This document shows positions 53,711 through 61,313 of a stretch of 64,000 nt of DNA, in pieces. Position 1 is the first letter of the stretch. Each line of letters starts with the position of its first letter. Under the pieces are notes generated by a model that worked only from the letters and a program-made list of their open reading frames with translations, was not told the origin of the DNA and did no database searches. The DNA lies in assembly GCA_018819515.1 (NCBI GenBank), contig JAHJPX010000006.1:124001-188000 (forward strand), given 5' to 3'. Both the position numbers and the translations under genes were made by a program. Source of the stretch: Gammaproteobacteria bacterium. Lineage in GTDB: Bacteria; Pseudomonadota; Gammaproteobacteria; Burkholderiales; Rhodocyclaceae.

Positions 53711-54241
53711 CTATTGAAGCTTCGATAGATCGATCAGTTTGTAAGACGTTGCCAAGTTGTCCTGTATCGCACGCATGATGGCGCGCACGTCACTCCATTG
53801 CGATAGCATTTCCTTGACTCTAGGGTACTGGGCCTGACGGTCAAATGGCGACATAGACTTGTCAGATTTCTCCTCCCACCAATAGCGATAATCTGCCTGC
53901 CATGTTTCGAGAAACGGCCGCAGCACGTCGCGCATTGCACGGTGGATCAAGGCGCCCAAATGGTTCTCGATTTTCAATGCGCCGATGGTTCCGACCGGAA
54001 ACTGCCGCATGATCTTTCGTGCCTCACTAAAGAATGTGTAGAGGGATGCTAGGCTTTCCGCGTACACCTCCCCGGAAAAGTCAGTGCAGCCCGGATCTCT
54101 TGGCTTTCCTGTCACTGCCACCCGAGTGGAAAGCTCGGCGTAGAGCTCCCAAGCACACTGTCGGTCCGGCTCCTGAAAATCAGCCCCGATCTTGATAAAT
54201 CCAATATCGAATGAGACCGTGCCTTTGGTGATCGCTGCCAT
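53711..54241 (-). CDS. unrecognised 176-residue protein in TIR cassette
   Basis: I do not recognise a named domain. The protein is mostly helical with conserved-looking aromatic blocks: VSFDIGFIKIGADFQ at the start, CAWELYAELSTRVAV, ESLASLYTFFSEARKIM, and LRPFLETWQADYRYWWEEK. There is no membrane segment or signal. It lies 8 nt after the ThsB-like gene and upstream of the DUF262 gene, so it is part of the same transcript. The pattern reminds me of small proteins found beside TIR genes in other bacteria, but that is memory, not a search. Confidence 0.75.
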   Translation of the reverse strand: MAAITKGTVSFDIGFIKIGADFQEPDRQCAWELYAELSTRVAVTGKPRDPGCTDFSGEVYAESLASLYTFFSEARKIMRQFPVGTIGALKIENHLGALIHRAMRDVLRPFLETWQADYRYWWEEKSDKSMSPFDRQAQYPRVKEMLSQWSDVRAIMRAIQDNLATSYKLIDLSKLQ

Positions 54242-54249
54242 ATGGACTC

Positions 54250-54798
54250 CTATCCGTTTCGTTGCCGCATCGCCCTGCTGTTATCGATCAACAATGTCGG
54301 CTTGGCAATCGACGCATTTAGTAGCTCTGTAAAACGTTGAACGGTCAGCCCATGCCAGTGCGTCCAGACGGCATATCCCGAGTTGACGTTGTCGTTGAAT
54401 CTGTCGGGAACAATGATCTGCCCGGACTGATTCTGAATATGCGTGGGCAGCACAATTCCGAATAGTCCGTGTTGCTTGTCCAACGTCGCCTTGATTTCCC
54501 AATCCACATACTTGCGCTGATAGGTCTGCGCCCCAATCAACACGATGGTGCAAGAGGTACCGGTCAGGTGGTTATCACGAATACGCTGCATAACGTAATC
54601 CACGTTGTCGCTTTCGATCTGTCGTTCGAGCGAGTTATCGAATACTGCCTCGAACTGGTCGTGAAAGAACCTGGAAAACTCGTTGTAGTAGCCTTGGTCG
54701 CCGCCATGGTGGTAGCTGACGAACACCTTTCGGCGCGGCGGCTTGTACAAGGCCGCCATCAGGGTCGAAACCGCGTCATCACCTAGCAATCCAGCCAT
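54250..54798 (-). CDS. ThsB-like TIR domain protein (DUF1863/MTH538 type)
   Basis: The 182-residue cytoplasmic protein matches the TIR subclass used by Thoeris ThsB: KVFVSYHHGGDQGYYNEF (24-41), SDNVDYVMQRIRDNHLTGTSCTIVLIG and QRKYVDWEIKATL, with the likely catalytic Glu at 101. Thoeris ThsB proteins detect phage and make a cyclic ADP-ribose-type signal from NAD. No recognisable ThsA (SIR2-SLOG or Macro-TM) gene is in the operon. Start lies 3 nt after the stop of the membrane-anchored TIR gene. Confidence 0.82.
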   Translation of the reverse strand: MAGLLGDDAVSTLMAALYKPPRRKVFVSYHHGGDQGYYNEFSRFFHDQFEAVFDNSLERQIESDNVDYVMQRIRDNHLTGTSCTIVLIGAQTYQRKYVDWEIKATLDKQHGLFGIVLPTHIQNQSGQIIVPDRFNDNVNSGYAVWTHWHGLTVQRFTELLNASIAKPTLLIDNSRAMRQRNG

Positions 54799-54801
54799 TG
54801 C

Positions 54802-55257
54802 CTATTTCCCGAAAAGCAACAAACCGGCGACTATCAGGCCGAGAATCGCCAACCCCTTCTGCTTCTCGGACTTGATGGTCTCAGCAACACGCAAGATGGC
54901 GGCTTTAGCCTCGTCCTGACTCGCGCCACCCAAATTGACCGCCTGATACTGCTGCATCCAACCCGGAAGAGCATTTGGGGCAATGTCCCACACGAAGGGC
55001 ACCAGTTTCTTGCTTGCGCCGATGGCAACTCCCATCTCCTGCATGACCCATTGGGACTCGCAAGCGGCACGACTGGCGAGGCAAATTACCCAAGCCGAAG
55101 AGCGCAGGTTGCTCAGAATAGACTCCTTCCACCTCTCGCCCGGCGCCATGGAAACAGAGGCGAGAAAGACGCTCAACCCTTCCTGGGTCAGATGCCGATG
55201 TAGATACTCGGCCAATGGCAGATCAGCCTGGGCATGCGAAATAAAGACATCAGTCAT
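54802..55257 (-). CDS. TIR domain protein with C-terminal membrane anchor
   Basis: The 151-residue protein has a full TIR domain (2-125): TDVFISHAQADLPLAEYLHR, LSVFLASVSMAPGERW, ICLASRAACESQWVMQE with the probable catalytic Glu at 74. The last 16 residues (LAILGLIVAGLLLFGK) form one membrane segment, making it a tail-anchored protein. Its start overlaps the hsdS stop in ATGA, coupling it directly to the restriction system. It could be a NAD-consuming effector at the membrane or the producer of a signal. I see no separate sensor domain. Confidence 0.82.
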   Translation of the reverse strand: MTDVFISHAQADLPLAEYLHRHLTQEGLSVFLASVSMAPGERWKESILSNLRSSAWVICLASRAACESQWVMQEMGVAIGASKKLVPFVWDIAPNALPGWMQQYQAVNLGGASQDEAKAAILRVAETIKSEKQKGLAILGLIVAGLLLFGK

Positions 55258-56372
55258 GCCGCCACTCCTTCCGTTGAGAATGCCCGTGCCAGCAGCGCAT
55301 CGAAAGTGGCCTGTGCCTTGATGGTCGCTGCGGCTTGTTGCAACTGAATCGACTCCATCTCTCGCGCGCGATCCTCAAACAGTACCTGCGCCGGTTCTGA
55401 TGGAACAAGCATTTTGACTGGATATATGCGGCTCCCAGAGATTAACGGTTGAGCAGCCTGACTCGCGTATTGATTCAGCCGCAGAGCACGCAACGCATAG
55501 AGGAGGTAATAGTCGTTGAGATGACAATACCGGTCAGAAACATAGAGTGCATTGTCAGTAATCCAGCAGGGACTCTCTGTGAGATGGGCATTACCGCAGA
55601 GTGCACCAACGCGACCGATCACAATCATCTGCGACGAAAATAGGAAAGACGAATGTCGTCCATTGATGCCATTGCCGCCATACACAGGGATGCTGCCAGA
55701 TGCATCCATCTTTTCGGCAGGCAGAAAGTCCCCGCTTTTCACTCTTATCAAATCGCCCAACGGCGCTTGATCGAGGCCCTTCGGATTCGTCGCCGGGTCG
55801 CCGAACATATCGAGGAACAGCGCCGGGATGAGTTCAGCGGCTTTCTTCTCGGCCTCGCGGCGCAGGCGAACGATGCCCTCGGCACGGGAAAGCAGATCGA
55901 CGATGCGGCGTTGCTCGGGGCGCGTAGGCAGCGGGACCTGAAGGTTCTCGATGAACCCGGATTGAAGGCTATGGACAGTGGCCCCCTTCTTTACACCCTG
56001 CGCCAACACGCGCGGCCCTTGGGAACGAATGAACCAGAACAGATAGTCGGGATCAACCTTGGCATCATCAGGTGTCAGTGCCTTGATGTCCTGATTGAAG
56101 GCCAGCGGCTTTGCTGCCTGTGCCACAGGCAGGCTATGGGCGAGGATGCCCGAGCGAACAACGACCAAAATGCTCTTTTCAGGAACCACACTGGTTGCTG
56201 AGTTTTCCACGGCCTCTTGGCTAATGTGGTCACTCGCGTCGCTCAACATCACCGACTTCATATCCTTGGGCGAAACCCAAGGGATTGGGCCATCCCAATA
56301 AGCTGCATTGGCCTTGCTCGGCGTGCCGCCATGCCTGATCTGGCACAGTGATTTCAACGGCACTGCCGTCAT
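55254..56372 (-). CDS. hsdS: type I restriction-modification specificity subunit HsdS
   Basis: The 372-residue protein has two target-recognition domains, each followed by a conserved helix: TRD1 starts IRHGGTPSKANAAYW and ends at QRRIVDLLSRAEGIVRLRREA; TRD2 starts LGDLIRVKSGDFL and ends near FEDRAREMESIQLQQA. It sets the DNA sequence recognised by the HsdM/HsdR complex. Start overlaps hsdM stop in ATGA and its stop overlaps the TIR gene start. Length is on the short side of the family. Confidence 0.92.
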   Translation of the reverse strand: MTAVPLKSLCQIRHGGTPSKANAAYWDGPIPWVSPKDMKSVMLSDASDHISQEAVENSATSVVPEKSILVVVRSGILAHSLPVAQAAKPLAFNQDIKALTPDDAKVDPDYLFWFIRSQGPRVLAQGVKKGATVHSLQSGFIENLQVPLPTRPEQRRIVDLLSRAEGIVRLRREAEKKAAELIPALFLDMFGDPATNPKGLDQAPLGDLIRVKSGDFLPAEKMDASGSIPVYGGNGINGRHSSFLFSSQMIVIGRVGALCGNAHLTESPCWITDNALYVSDRYCHLNDYYLLYALRALRLNQYASQAAQPLISGSRIYPVKMLVPSEPAQVLFEDRAREMESIQLQQAAATIKAQATFDALLARAFSTEGVAA

Positions 56373-57991
56373 ACAACCTGCTCCGCCAGCGCTGCCCTCA
56401 ATGCTTCCACTTCCTCCACAATCTCCGCCTCAATCGCCGCCAACTCATCCAGCAGTTCTCGTGGATCGCGGTGCTCAATCGCCGACTGGCTCATGGGGCG
56501 GTAGCGACCGGCCGACAAGTTGAAGTCGTTGGTGCGAATCGTCGCCGCGTCGGCGAACCACCACTTCTCGCAAAAGTCAGCCGTGGTGGTACGCCGAGTC
56601 CAGTCCTTTAGGCGCTTGTCCCGGTTGCGGTAGGCCTCGACCAGGCCCGGCAGGTCGTCGGCCTCGATGGGGCTGTCGTGGTTGGCGTCGAGTTTGTAGC
56701 CGTCATTGTCGACGTGCAGGAACAGGACGTTCTCGGTGCTGCCGCCCTTGCGAAAGAACAGCACGGAAGTTTTCACGCCGGAATAGGGTTGGAACACGCC
56801 GCCGGGAAGAGACAGCACGGCTTCGACGCGGTTGTTCTCGATCAACTGCCGCCGCAGTTCCTTGTGCGCACCCGTGGAGCCGAACAGCACCCCTTCGGGC
56901 ACGATGACGCCGCAGCGGCCGCCGGGACGCAGGTTGTCCATCATGTACTTGAGGAACAGCAACTCAGTGGCGGTGCTGGTACCGACCTTCACTTCCTCCA
57001 CCACGCGGTCTTTGTCGACCCGGCCGGCGAACGGCGGATTGGCGAGGACGACGTGATAGCCCTCCTTCGGCAAACCGAGTTCTTCCTTGCGCTCGTTGTC
57101 GAGACTGGTGGTCAACACATTGCGCAATTGCACGCGCACATTGGCCAGCCCGCGCAGGGTGAGGTTCATGGTTGCCAAGCGCACCATCTTTGGGTCGACG
57201 TCGTTTCCGTAGAAGGTGGCCGATTGCAGCGCCGAGGTCTGCGCGGCGGAGAGCTTGTCGCCGAGGCCGCGCCGCTGCGTCTTGCCGTCCGACTCCACCT
57301 CCTGAATCGCGCTCGGCGAGGAGTTGGCCAGACGGATGTGGTTGTAGGCGGCGACCAGAAAGCCTGCGGTGCCGGCCGCCGGGTCGTAGATGGTTTCACC
57401 GACCTTGGGGTCGATGATCTCGACGATGGCGCGGATGACATGGCGCGGCGTGCGGAACTGGCCCAGCTCGCCGGCCTGCTTGATCTGCCGCAGGACGTGC
57501 TCGAACAAGTCGCCCTTGGTATCGGAATCGGCGGCGTCCAACCGCAGGCCGTCGACCAGATTGACCACCTGGGTCAGCACTGTCGGGTCGATGATGGCCA
57601 GCCGGGCGCCATCCATGAAGTTGTGCGCGGCCTGTTCGCCCATCTCGGCAAAGAAGGCGAACACCTCGTCGCGCAGGAAGCGAACCAGCGCCTCGCCAGA
57701 TAGGCCCTTGGCCCAGACCGACCAGCGGAAGCGGTCGCGCGGGATGCTCTTCTTGCCCTTCTCGGCATTGAGCGGATTTTTCACCGCCCAGTCGCCCGCA
57801 AACAGGCTTTCGTAGGGCGTCTTCAGTACTTTGGCCTTCTGCTTGTTCTCGGCGTCGATGCCTTCGACGAGGTAGAAGAAGAACAGGAAGGACAGTTGCT
57901 CGGCATTGCTGACGGGGTCGGGGTAACCACCGCCAAAAAGGTAGTCGCGAATCTGGTCGATAGACCGCCGCATGTCGGGGGTCAGGGGCAT
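56369..57991 (-). CDS. hsdM: type I restriction-modification methyltransferase HsdM
   Basis: The 540-residue N6-adenine methyltransferase has the HsdM N-terminal helical domain (MRRSIDQIRDYLFGGGY), the SAM motif YDPAAGTAGFLVAAY near residue 205 and the catalytic VVLANPPFAG near residue 315. It modifies the host sites defined by HsdS. A dispersed repeat (56572-56596) is embedded near residues 465-474, encoding RRTTTADFC before EKWWFADAATI. It starts 15 nt after hsdR. Confidence 0.95.
   Translation of the reverse strand: MPLTPDMRRSIDQIRDYLFGGGYPDPVSNAEQLSFLFFFYLVEGIDAENKQKAKVLKTPYESLFAGDWAVKNPLNAEKGKKSIPRDRFRWSVWAKGLSGEALVRFLRDEVFAFFAEMGEQAAHNFMDGARLAIIDPTVLTQVVNLVDGLRLDAADSDTKGDLFEHVLRQIKQAGELGQFRTPRHVIRAIVEIIDPKVGETIYDPAAGTAGFLVAAYNHIRLANSSPSAIQEVESDGKTQRRGLGDKLSAAQTSALQSATFYGNDVDPKMVRLATMNLTLRGLANVRVQLRNVLTTSLDNERKEELGLPKEGYHVVLANPPFAGRVDKDRVVEEVKVGTSTATELLFLKYMMDNLRPGGRCGVIVPEGVLFGSTGAHKELRRQLIENNRVEAVLSLPGGVFQPYSGVKTSVLFFRKGGSTENVLFLHVDNDGYKLDANHDSPIEADDLPGLVEAYRNRDKRLKDWTRRTTTADFCEKWWFADAATIRTNDFNLSAGRYRPMSQSAIEHRDPRELLDELAAIEAEIVEEVEALRAALAEQVV
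56572..56596 (+). repeat. dispersed repeat copy inside hsdM
   Basis: One core change only (GGTGGTACGCC). It lies in reverse sense to the gene in yet another reading frame, between the catalytic domain and the C-terminal tail. Confidence 0.85.
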
Positions 57992-58006
57992 GAAGCTTTC
58001 CTTGGT

Positions 58007-60148
58007 CTAGTGAGCCGACGGACGTTCGCCGTCGTCGGCAGGTTTGTCTTCGGCCGGCTCGTTGAACACGGCGGCATTGAGCGAATCGAGCAAGGCTTGC
58101 AGGTTCTCGGCATTGCCGAAGACGCGCTGTGCCTCGCGCACGCCGCCCATCTGCGAGAAGGTGTGAAGAAAGGCGAAATGCTCGGGCAGCACTTCGTCGA
58201 GCGTATCGGCATTGGCGCGGACCTGGCTGCCAAGAATGCGCAGCCAGCGTTCCTGTTCGGCGTTGAGATTCGACTGCTGGAGCAGCCAGGCTTCGAAGCG
58301 CAGTCCGATCGACTCCTTCTTCTGCTCCGAGGCTTCGGGGAACAGCATGTTGCCGTTCTCGTCGACGGTGATCCATTCGCGGGTGGTCGGGTCGATGTGG
58401 TCGTCGATATCGAGCGAGAGCAGTCGCTTGGGTTCGTAGTGCTTGCGCTTCTTCGGCTCCATGACCAGTCCGCCGCCGCCCAGGGTGTCGTCGTCACCGT
58501 GGAAATCGCAAACGCCAACGAAATCGAACATGGTGAAGACGGGCTTCCTGCTGGTCTTGCGCGTGCCACGGCCACGCATCTGCTGGTAGAGAATTGCAGA
58601 GCGGGTGAAGCGGGCGAAGACGAGATTGCAGACTTCCGGGCAGTCGAAGCCGGTGTCGAGCATGTTCACCGACACCAGTATCTGCGGGTAGTCCTCGCGC
58701 TTGAAGCGGCGAATCTTGGCCATGCCGTCCAGCGTGTCGTCCGGGCCTTGGCCGGATACCACGTAGTCGGCATAGCGAATCTCCGGTGAAGGCTTCTTGT
58801 CGGCGAATTCGGCATCGAAGAGTTGGGCGAGCGTCTGGGCGTGGCGCTTGTTGACGGCGAAGACGATGGTCTTGCCGAGCAACGGCAGCCGCTGAATGCC
58901 CTTGCGATCGATGAAGCCGCTTTCGATCACCTGCCGGAACTCGCGGACGATGGCGCGGTTGCGCTCGGGAATGGTGAAGCGGCGTTCGAGCGCCGACGGG
59001 TCGATCACGATGGGATCGCCGCTCTGAAACAGTTGTTCGAACTCGGTCCGGGTCTCGCCGTCCATGGCCGACCAGTCCAGTTCGCCGCGCTTGACCTCAA
59101 AGCCCCCTTCGGCGGCGGTCTTGACGGTCTTGGCGACGTAGATCTGGTACGGCGCCAGCACCCCGTCCCGGATGGCGTCTTTGAGCTTGTAGGAGTAGGT
59201 CGGCTTGTCGACCTCGAAGAAGCGCAAGGTGTCGCGGACGAACAGCTTGTCTTCGTCGTCGCCCTCCATTCCATCCAGATTTGCCACGCAAGGCGTGGCA
59301 GTGAGGCCAATCTGCACGCCATCGAAGTACTTCAGCACCCCGCTCCACTGGCCATAGATGCTGCGGTGACATTCGTCGGAGATGACGAGATCAAAGTAGC
59401 CCGACGAGTACTCGCCGTAGATGTTGATCATGCTTTGCAGCGTGGTGATGGTGATGCGCTTTTCGTCCTGAAAGCGGCGACCGGCCCGCAGTACATAGGC
59501 AGGAAACTCGGGCAGATGCTCGGCGAAGGCGTCTTCAGTCTGCTTGGCCAGCGGGATGCGATCGACGAGGAACAGCACGCGCGTGATGGCATGGGCCTCG
59601 AACAGGCGCTTGATGAGCGCGGCGGCGGTGCGGGTCTTGCCGGTGCCGGTCGCCATTTCGATCAGGAGCTTGCGCCGGCCCTGATTGATCTCCCGGCAGA
59701 CGTCGTTTATGCAAGCTTCCTGATAGTCGCGCCCGGCAATCCTGCCATCGATGGGCACCGCCATCGGATCGCGCCGAAGCTGCCGGGTGGCGTAGCGTCG
59801 TTCGAGGTCGTCCTGCTTGAAGAAGGTCTTGACCGGGTGTGGATAGGCTTCGGACTCCCATTCCCAGAAAAGGACTTCCTGGCCGTTGGTCAGAAAGACA
59901 TAAGGCACACCCATCTGCCGGGCGTAACCTTTGGCCTGTTCTGTGGCGTCGGCGGGATTGATCCGATAGCGCTTGGCTTCGATGACAGCCAGCGCCCGGC
60001 CATGGCGGTCGCACAGCGCGTAGTCGGCGCGCGTGCCGTCGTCCATTACGACTTCATAGCGAACGGCATTCGGGTCGGTGGTATTCCAACCCTGTGCGGC
60101 CAACATCGCGTCGATGACGACGCGGGAGAAGGCTTCGTTCTTGTTCAT
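58007..60148 (-). CDS. hsdR: type I restriction endonuclease subunit HsdR (EcoEI class)
   Basis: The 713-residue protein has an N-terminal PD-(D/E)xK nuclease (Asp42, Glu57, Lys59 in ADYAL...AVIEAKR), then a superfamily 2 helicase: Walker A MATGTGKT (165-172), SDECHRSIYGQW, GLTATP, and motif VI QMRGRGTR, ending in an EcoEI-type C-terminal domain. It translocates DNA and cuts unmodified foreign DNA. First gene of the operon; upstream spacing leaves room for the operon promoter at about 60150-60250. Confidence 0.93.
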   Translation of the reverse strand: MNKNEAFSRVVIDAMLAAQGWNTTDPNAVRYEVVMDDGTRADYALCDRHGRALAVIEAKRYRINPADATEQAKGYARQMGVPYVFLTNGQEVLFWEWESEAYPHPVKTFFKQDDLERRYATRQLRRDPMAVPIDGRIAGRDYQEACINDVCREINQGRRKLLIEMATGTGKTRTAAALIKRLFEAHAITRVLFLVDRIPLAKQTEDAFAEHLPEFPAYVLRAGRRFQDEKRITITTLQSMINIYGEYSSGYFDLVISDECHRSIYGQWSGVLKYFDGVQIGLTATPCVANLDGMEGDDEDKLFVRDTLRFFEVDKPTYSYKLKDAIRDGVLAPYQIYVAKTVKTAAEGGFEVKRGELDWSAMDGETRTEFEQLFQSGDPIVIDPSALERRFTIPERNRAIVREFRQVIESGFIDRKGIQRLPLLGKTIVFAVNKRHAQTLAQLFDAEFADKKPSPEIRYADYVVSGQGPDDTLDGMAKIRRFKREDYPQILVSVNMLDTGFDCPEVCNLVFARFTRSAILYQQMRGRGTRKTSRKPVFTMFDFVGVCDFHGDDDTLGGGGLVMEPKKRKHYEPKRLLSLDIDDHIDPTTREWITVDENGNMLFPEASEQKKESIGLRFEAWLLQQSNLNAEQERWLRILGSQVRANADTLDEVLPEHFAFLHTFSQMGGVREAQRVFGNAENLQALLDSLNAAVFNEPAEDKPADDGERPSAH

Positions 60149-60507
60149 TCTGAGCCTATGGATGACGCAAAGCGTGGATTATCGCTCCGACACCCATCTA
60201 ATACGAAGGGGAATGCGCCGGCAACGCCAAAACGGAGCATTAGAGGCATTGACCCACACACCAAATGACTAGCCTGAGACGACCGCTGCACTCTTTCGCG
60301 GGCAGGTCGGCATATGTCGCGTGGCCTCTATGACCCAAGGTGGCAAAGCGGACATCTGGGTGAGCAATTAGCGTGAGAGGACCAATGACTGCTTTGGCCG
60401 AGGAGCACTCAGTGGCTGGGTTGCCTGAGTGACTGATGCCCTCAAAGACCTGTCGCTGGATGATCGCGAAGGCGAATGACGGTGGTGGGCACGTAGCCGT
60501 CGCTAGG
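60149..60507. other. gene-free region upstream of hsdR
   Basis: About 360 nt without a convincing gene. It is less GC-rich than the flanks and has short open frames without family resemblance; it looks like decayed or foreign sequence. The hsdR promoter is presumably at the left end, but I could not fix it. Confidence 0.5.
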
Positions 60508-60532
60508 TGGCGTGTCACCACGGCTGACTTTT
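60508..60532 (-). repeat. dispersed 25-bp repeat, beside terminator
   Basis: Copy with core TGGCGTGTCACCA, which keeps a palindromic outline, 15 nt from the terminator at 60548-60575. It marks the right edge of the defence region. Confidence 0.88.
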
Positions 60533-60547
60533 CTCGGGGCACCAACG

Positions 60548-60575
60548 AAAAGGCCCCGCGATGGCGGGGCCTTTT
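60548..60575 (-). terminator. intrinsic terminator of the secDF/cytochrome operon
   Basis: Stem AAAAGGCCCCGC with its complement and a 4-nt loop, beginning 21 nt after the cytochrome stop. It ends in TTTTCG on the minus strand and is symmetrical enough to act in both directions. Confidence 0.88.
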
Positions 60576-60596
60576 GTATTGAGTGGCGCGGGACGA

Positions 60597-61313
60597 TCAG
60601 AAGTTCGGCGTTTCGACGGCCGCAGCCGGTGCGGGCGGCGGCAGCAGTGCGCCGGAGGCGGCGTAGGCGGCGGCGATGCCGATGAGCAGCGCGACGACGA
60701 AGGCGACGAGGCCGCCGCCCCTGGCGCTATCGGCTGTCGCGATGGTGGGGTCGGAGACCTCTTTCCAGCCGGTCACCATCGGTATCGCCAGGTTGTGCTT
60801 TTTCACCCGCAGATAGTAGGCGATCGCGGCAAGGTGCAGCGCGACAAGGCCGATCATGGCCGGCTCGAAAAGCTTGTGGATGCCGGTGAGGCGGCTGGAC
60901 AGGTCGGCGCCGACCAGGGCGTAGAGATAGCCCTGATAGGAAATGTCGTCGTTGGCGAACAGGCCGGTGGTCGCCTCCAGCGCGAAAAGCGTGATCAGGA
61001 CCAGTACCGACAGGGCGCCGAGCGGATTGTGGCCGAGGCCGTTCCATTCGCCGCGCAGGTAGGCGCGGATCGCTGACGGGCCGCGCACGAAGTTGGCGAA
61101 GCGCGCGTGGGTCGAGCCAATGAAACCCCAAATGATGCGGAAGACAATCAGGCCGATGACGGCGAGGCCGGCGCGGCCGTGCCAGACCATGGCGTTGCCG
61201 CCGACCTTGGCGGAGATGAAGGCCACGGCTACGGCGGCGGCCAGCAGCCAGTGGAACAGGCGCAGCGGCAGGTCCCAGACCTGGATACGCGTGCTAGACA
61301 CAGGCGCCGTCAT
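60597..61313 (-). CDS. cytochrome b561-type membrane protein
   Basis: The 238-residue protein has four or five membrane segments with histidines placed as heme ligands: LRLFHWLLAA, VWHGRAGLAVIG, GIHKLFEPAMIG and VALHLAAIAYY. It is a bacterial cytochrome b561/diheme b family member that passes electrons between quinol and a partner in the periplasm or membrane; partner unknown. A Pro/Ala-rich tail ends it. Its start overlaps the secF end by 20 nt, so it is cotranscribed with secDF, an uncommon partner. Confidence 0.85.
   Translation of the reverse strand: MTAPVSSTRIQVWDLPLRLFHWLLAAAVAVAFISAKVGGNAMVWHGRAGLAVIGLIVFRIIWGFIGSTHARFANFVRGPSAIRAYLRGEWNGLGHNPLGALSVLVLITLFALEATTGLFANDDISYQGYLYALVGADLSSRLTGIHKLFEPAMIGLVALHLAAIAYYLRVKKHNLAIPMVTGWKEVSDPTIATADSARGGGLVAFVVALLIGIAAAYAASGALLPPPAPAAAVETPNF

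Noticed and set aside
54250..55257. A complete canonical Thoeris system
   Set aside because: ThsB-like and TIR proteins are present, but neither a SIR2-SLOG nor a Macro-TM ThsA is encoded in the operon, so I describe it as Thoeris-like only.
56318..56345. Apparent repeat copy at the start of hsdS (IRHGGTPSKAN)
   Set aside because: The DNA shares GGCGTGCCGCCATG with the dispersed unit, but this peptide is a standard opening of HsdS target-recognition domains, and the AAAAGTCAGCC side is absent. Likely coincidence.
60240..60545. A 101-codon frame upstream of the cytochrome terminator
   Set aside because: It starts inside the dispersed repeat, has no SD and no recognisable motif. Treated as non-coding.
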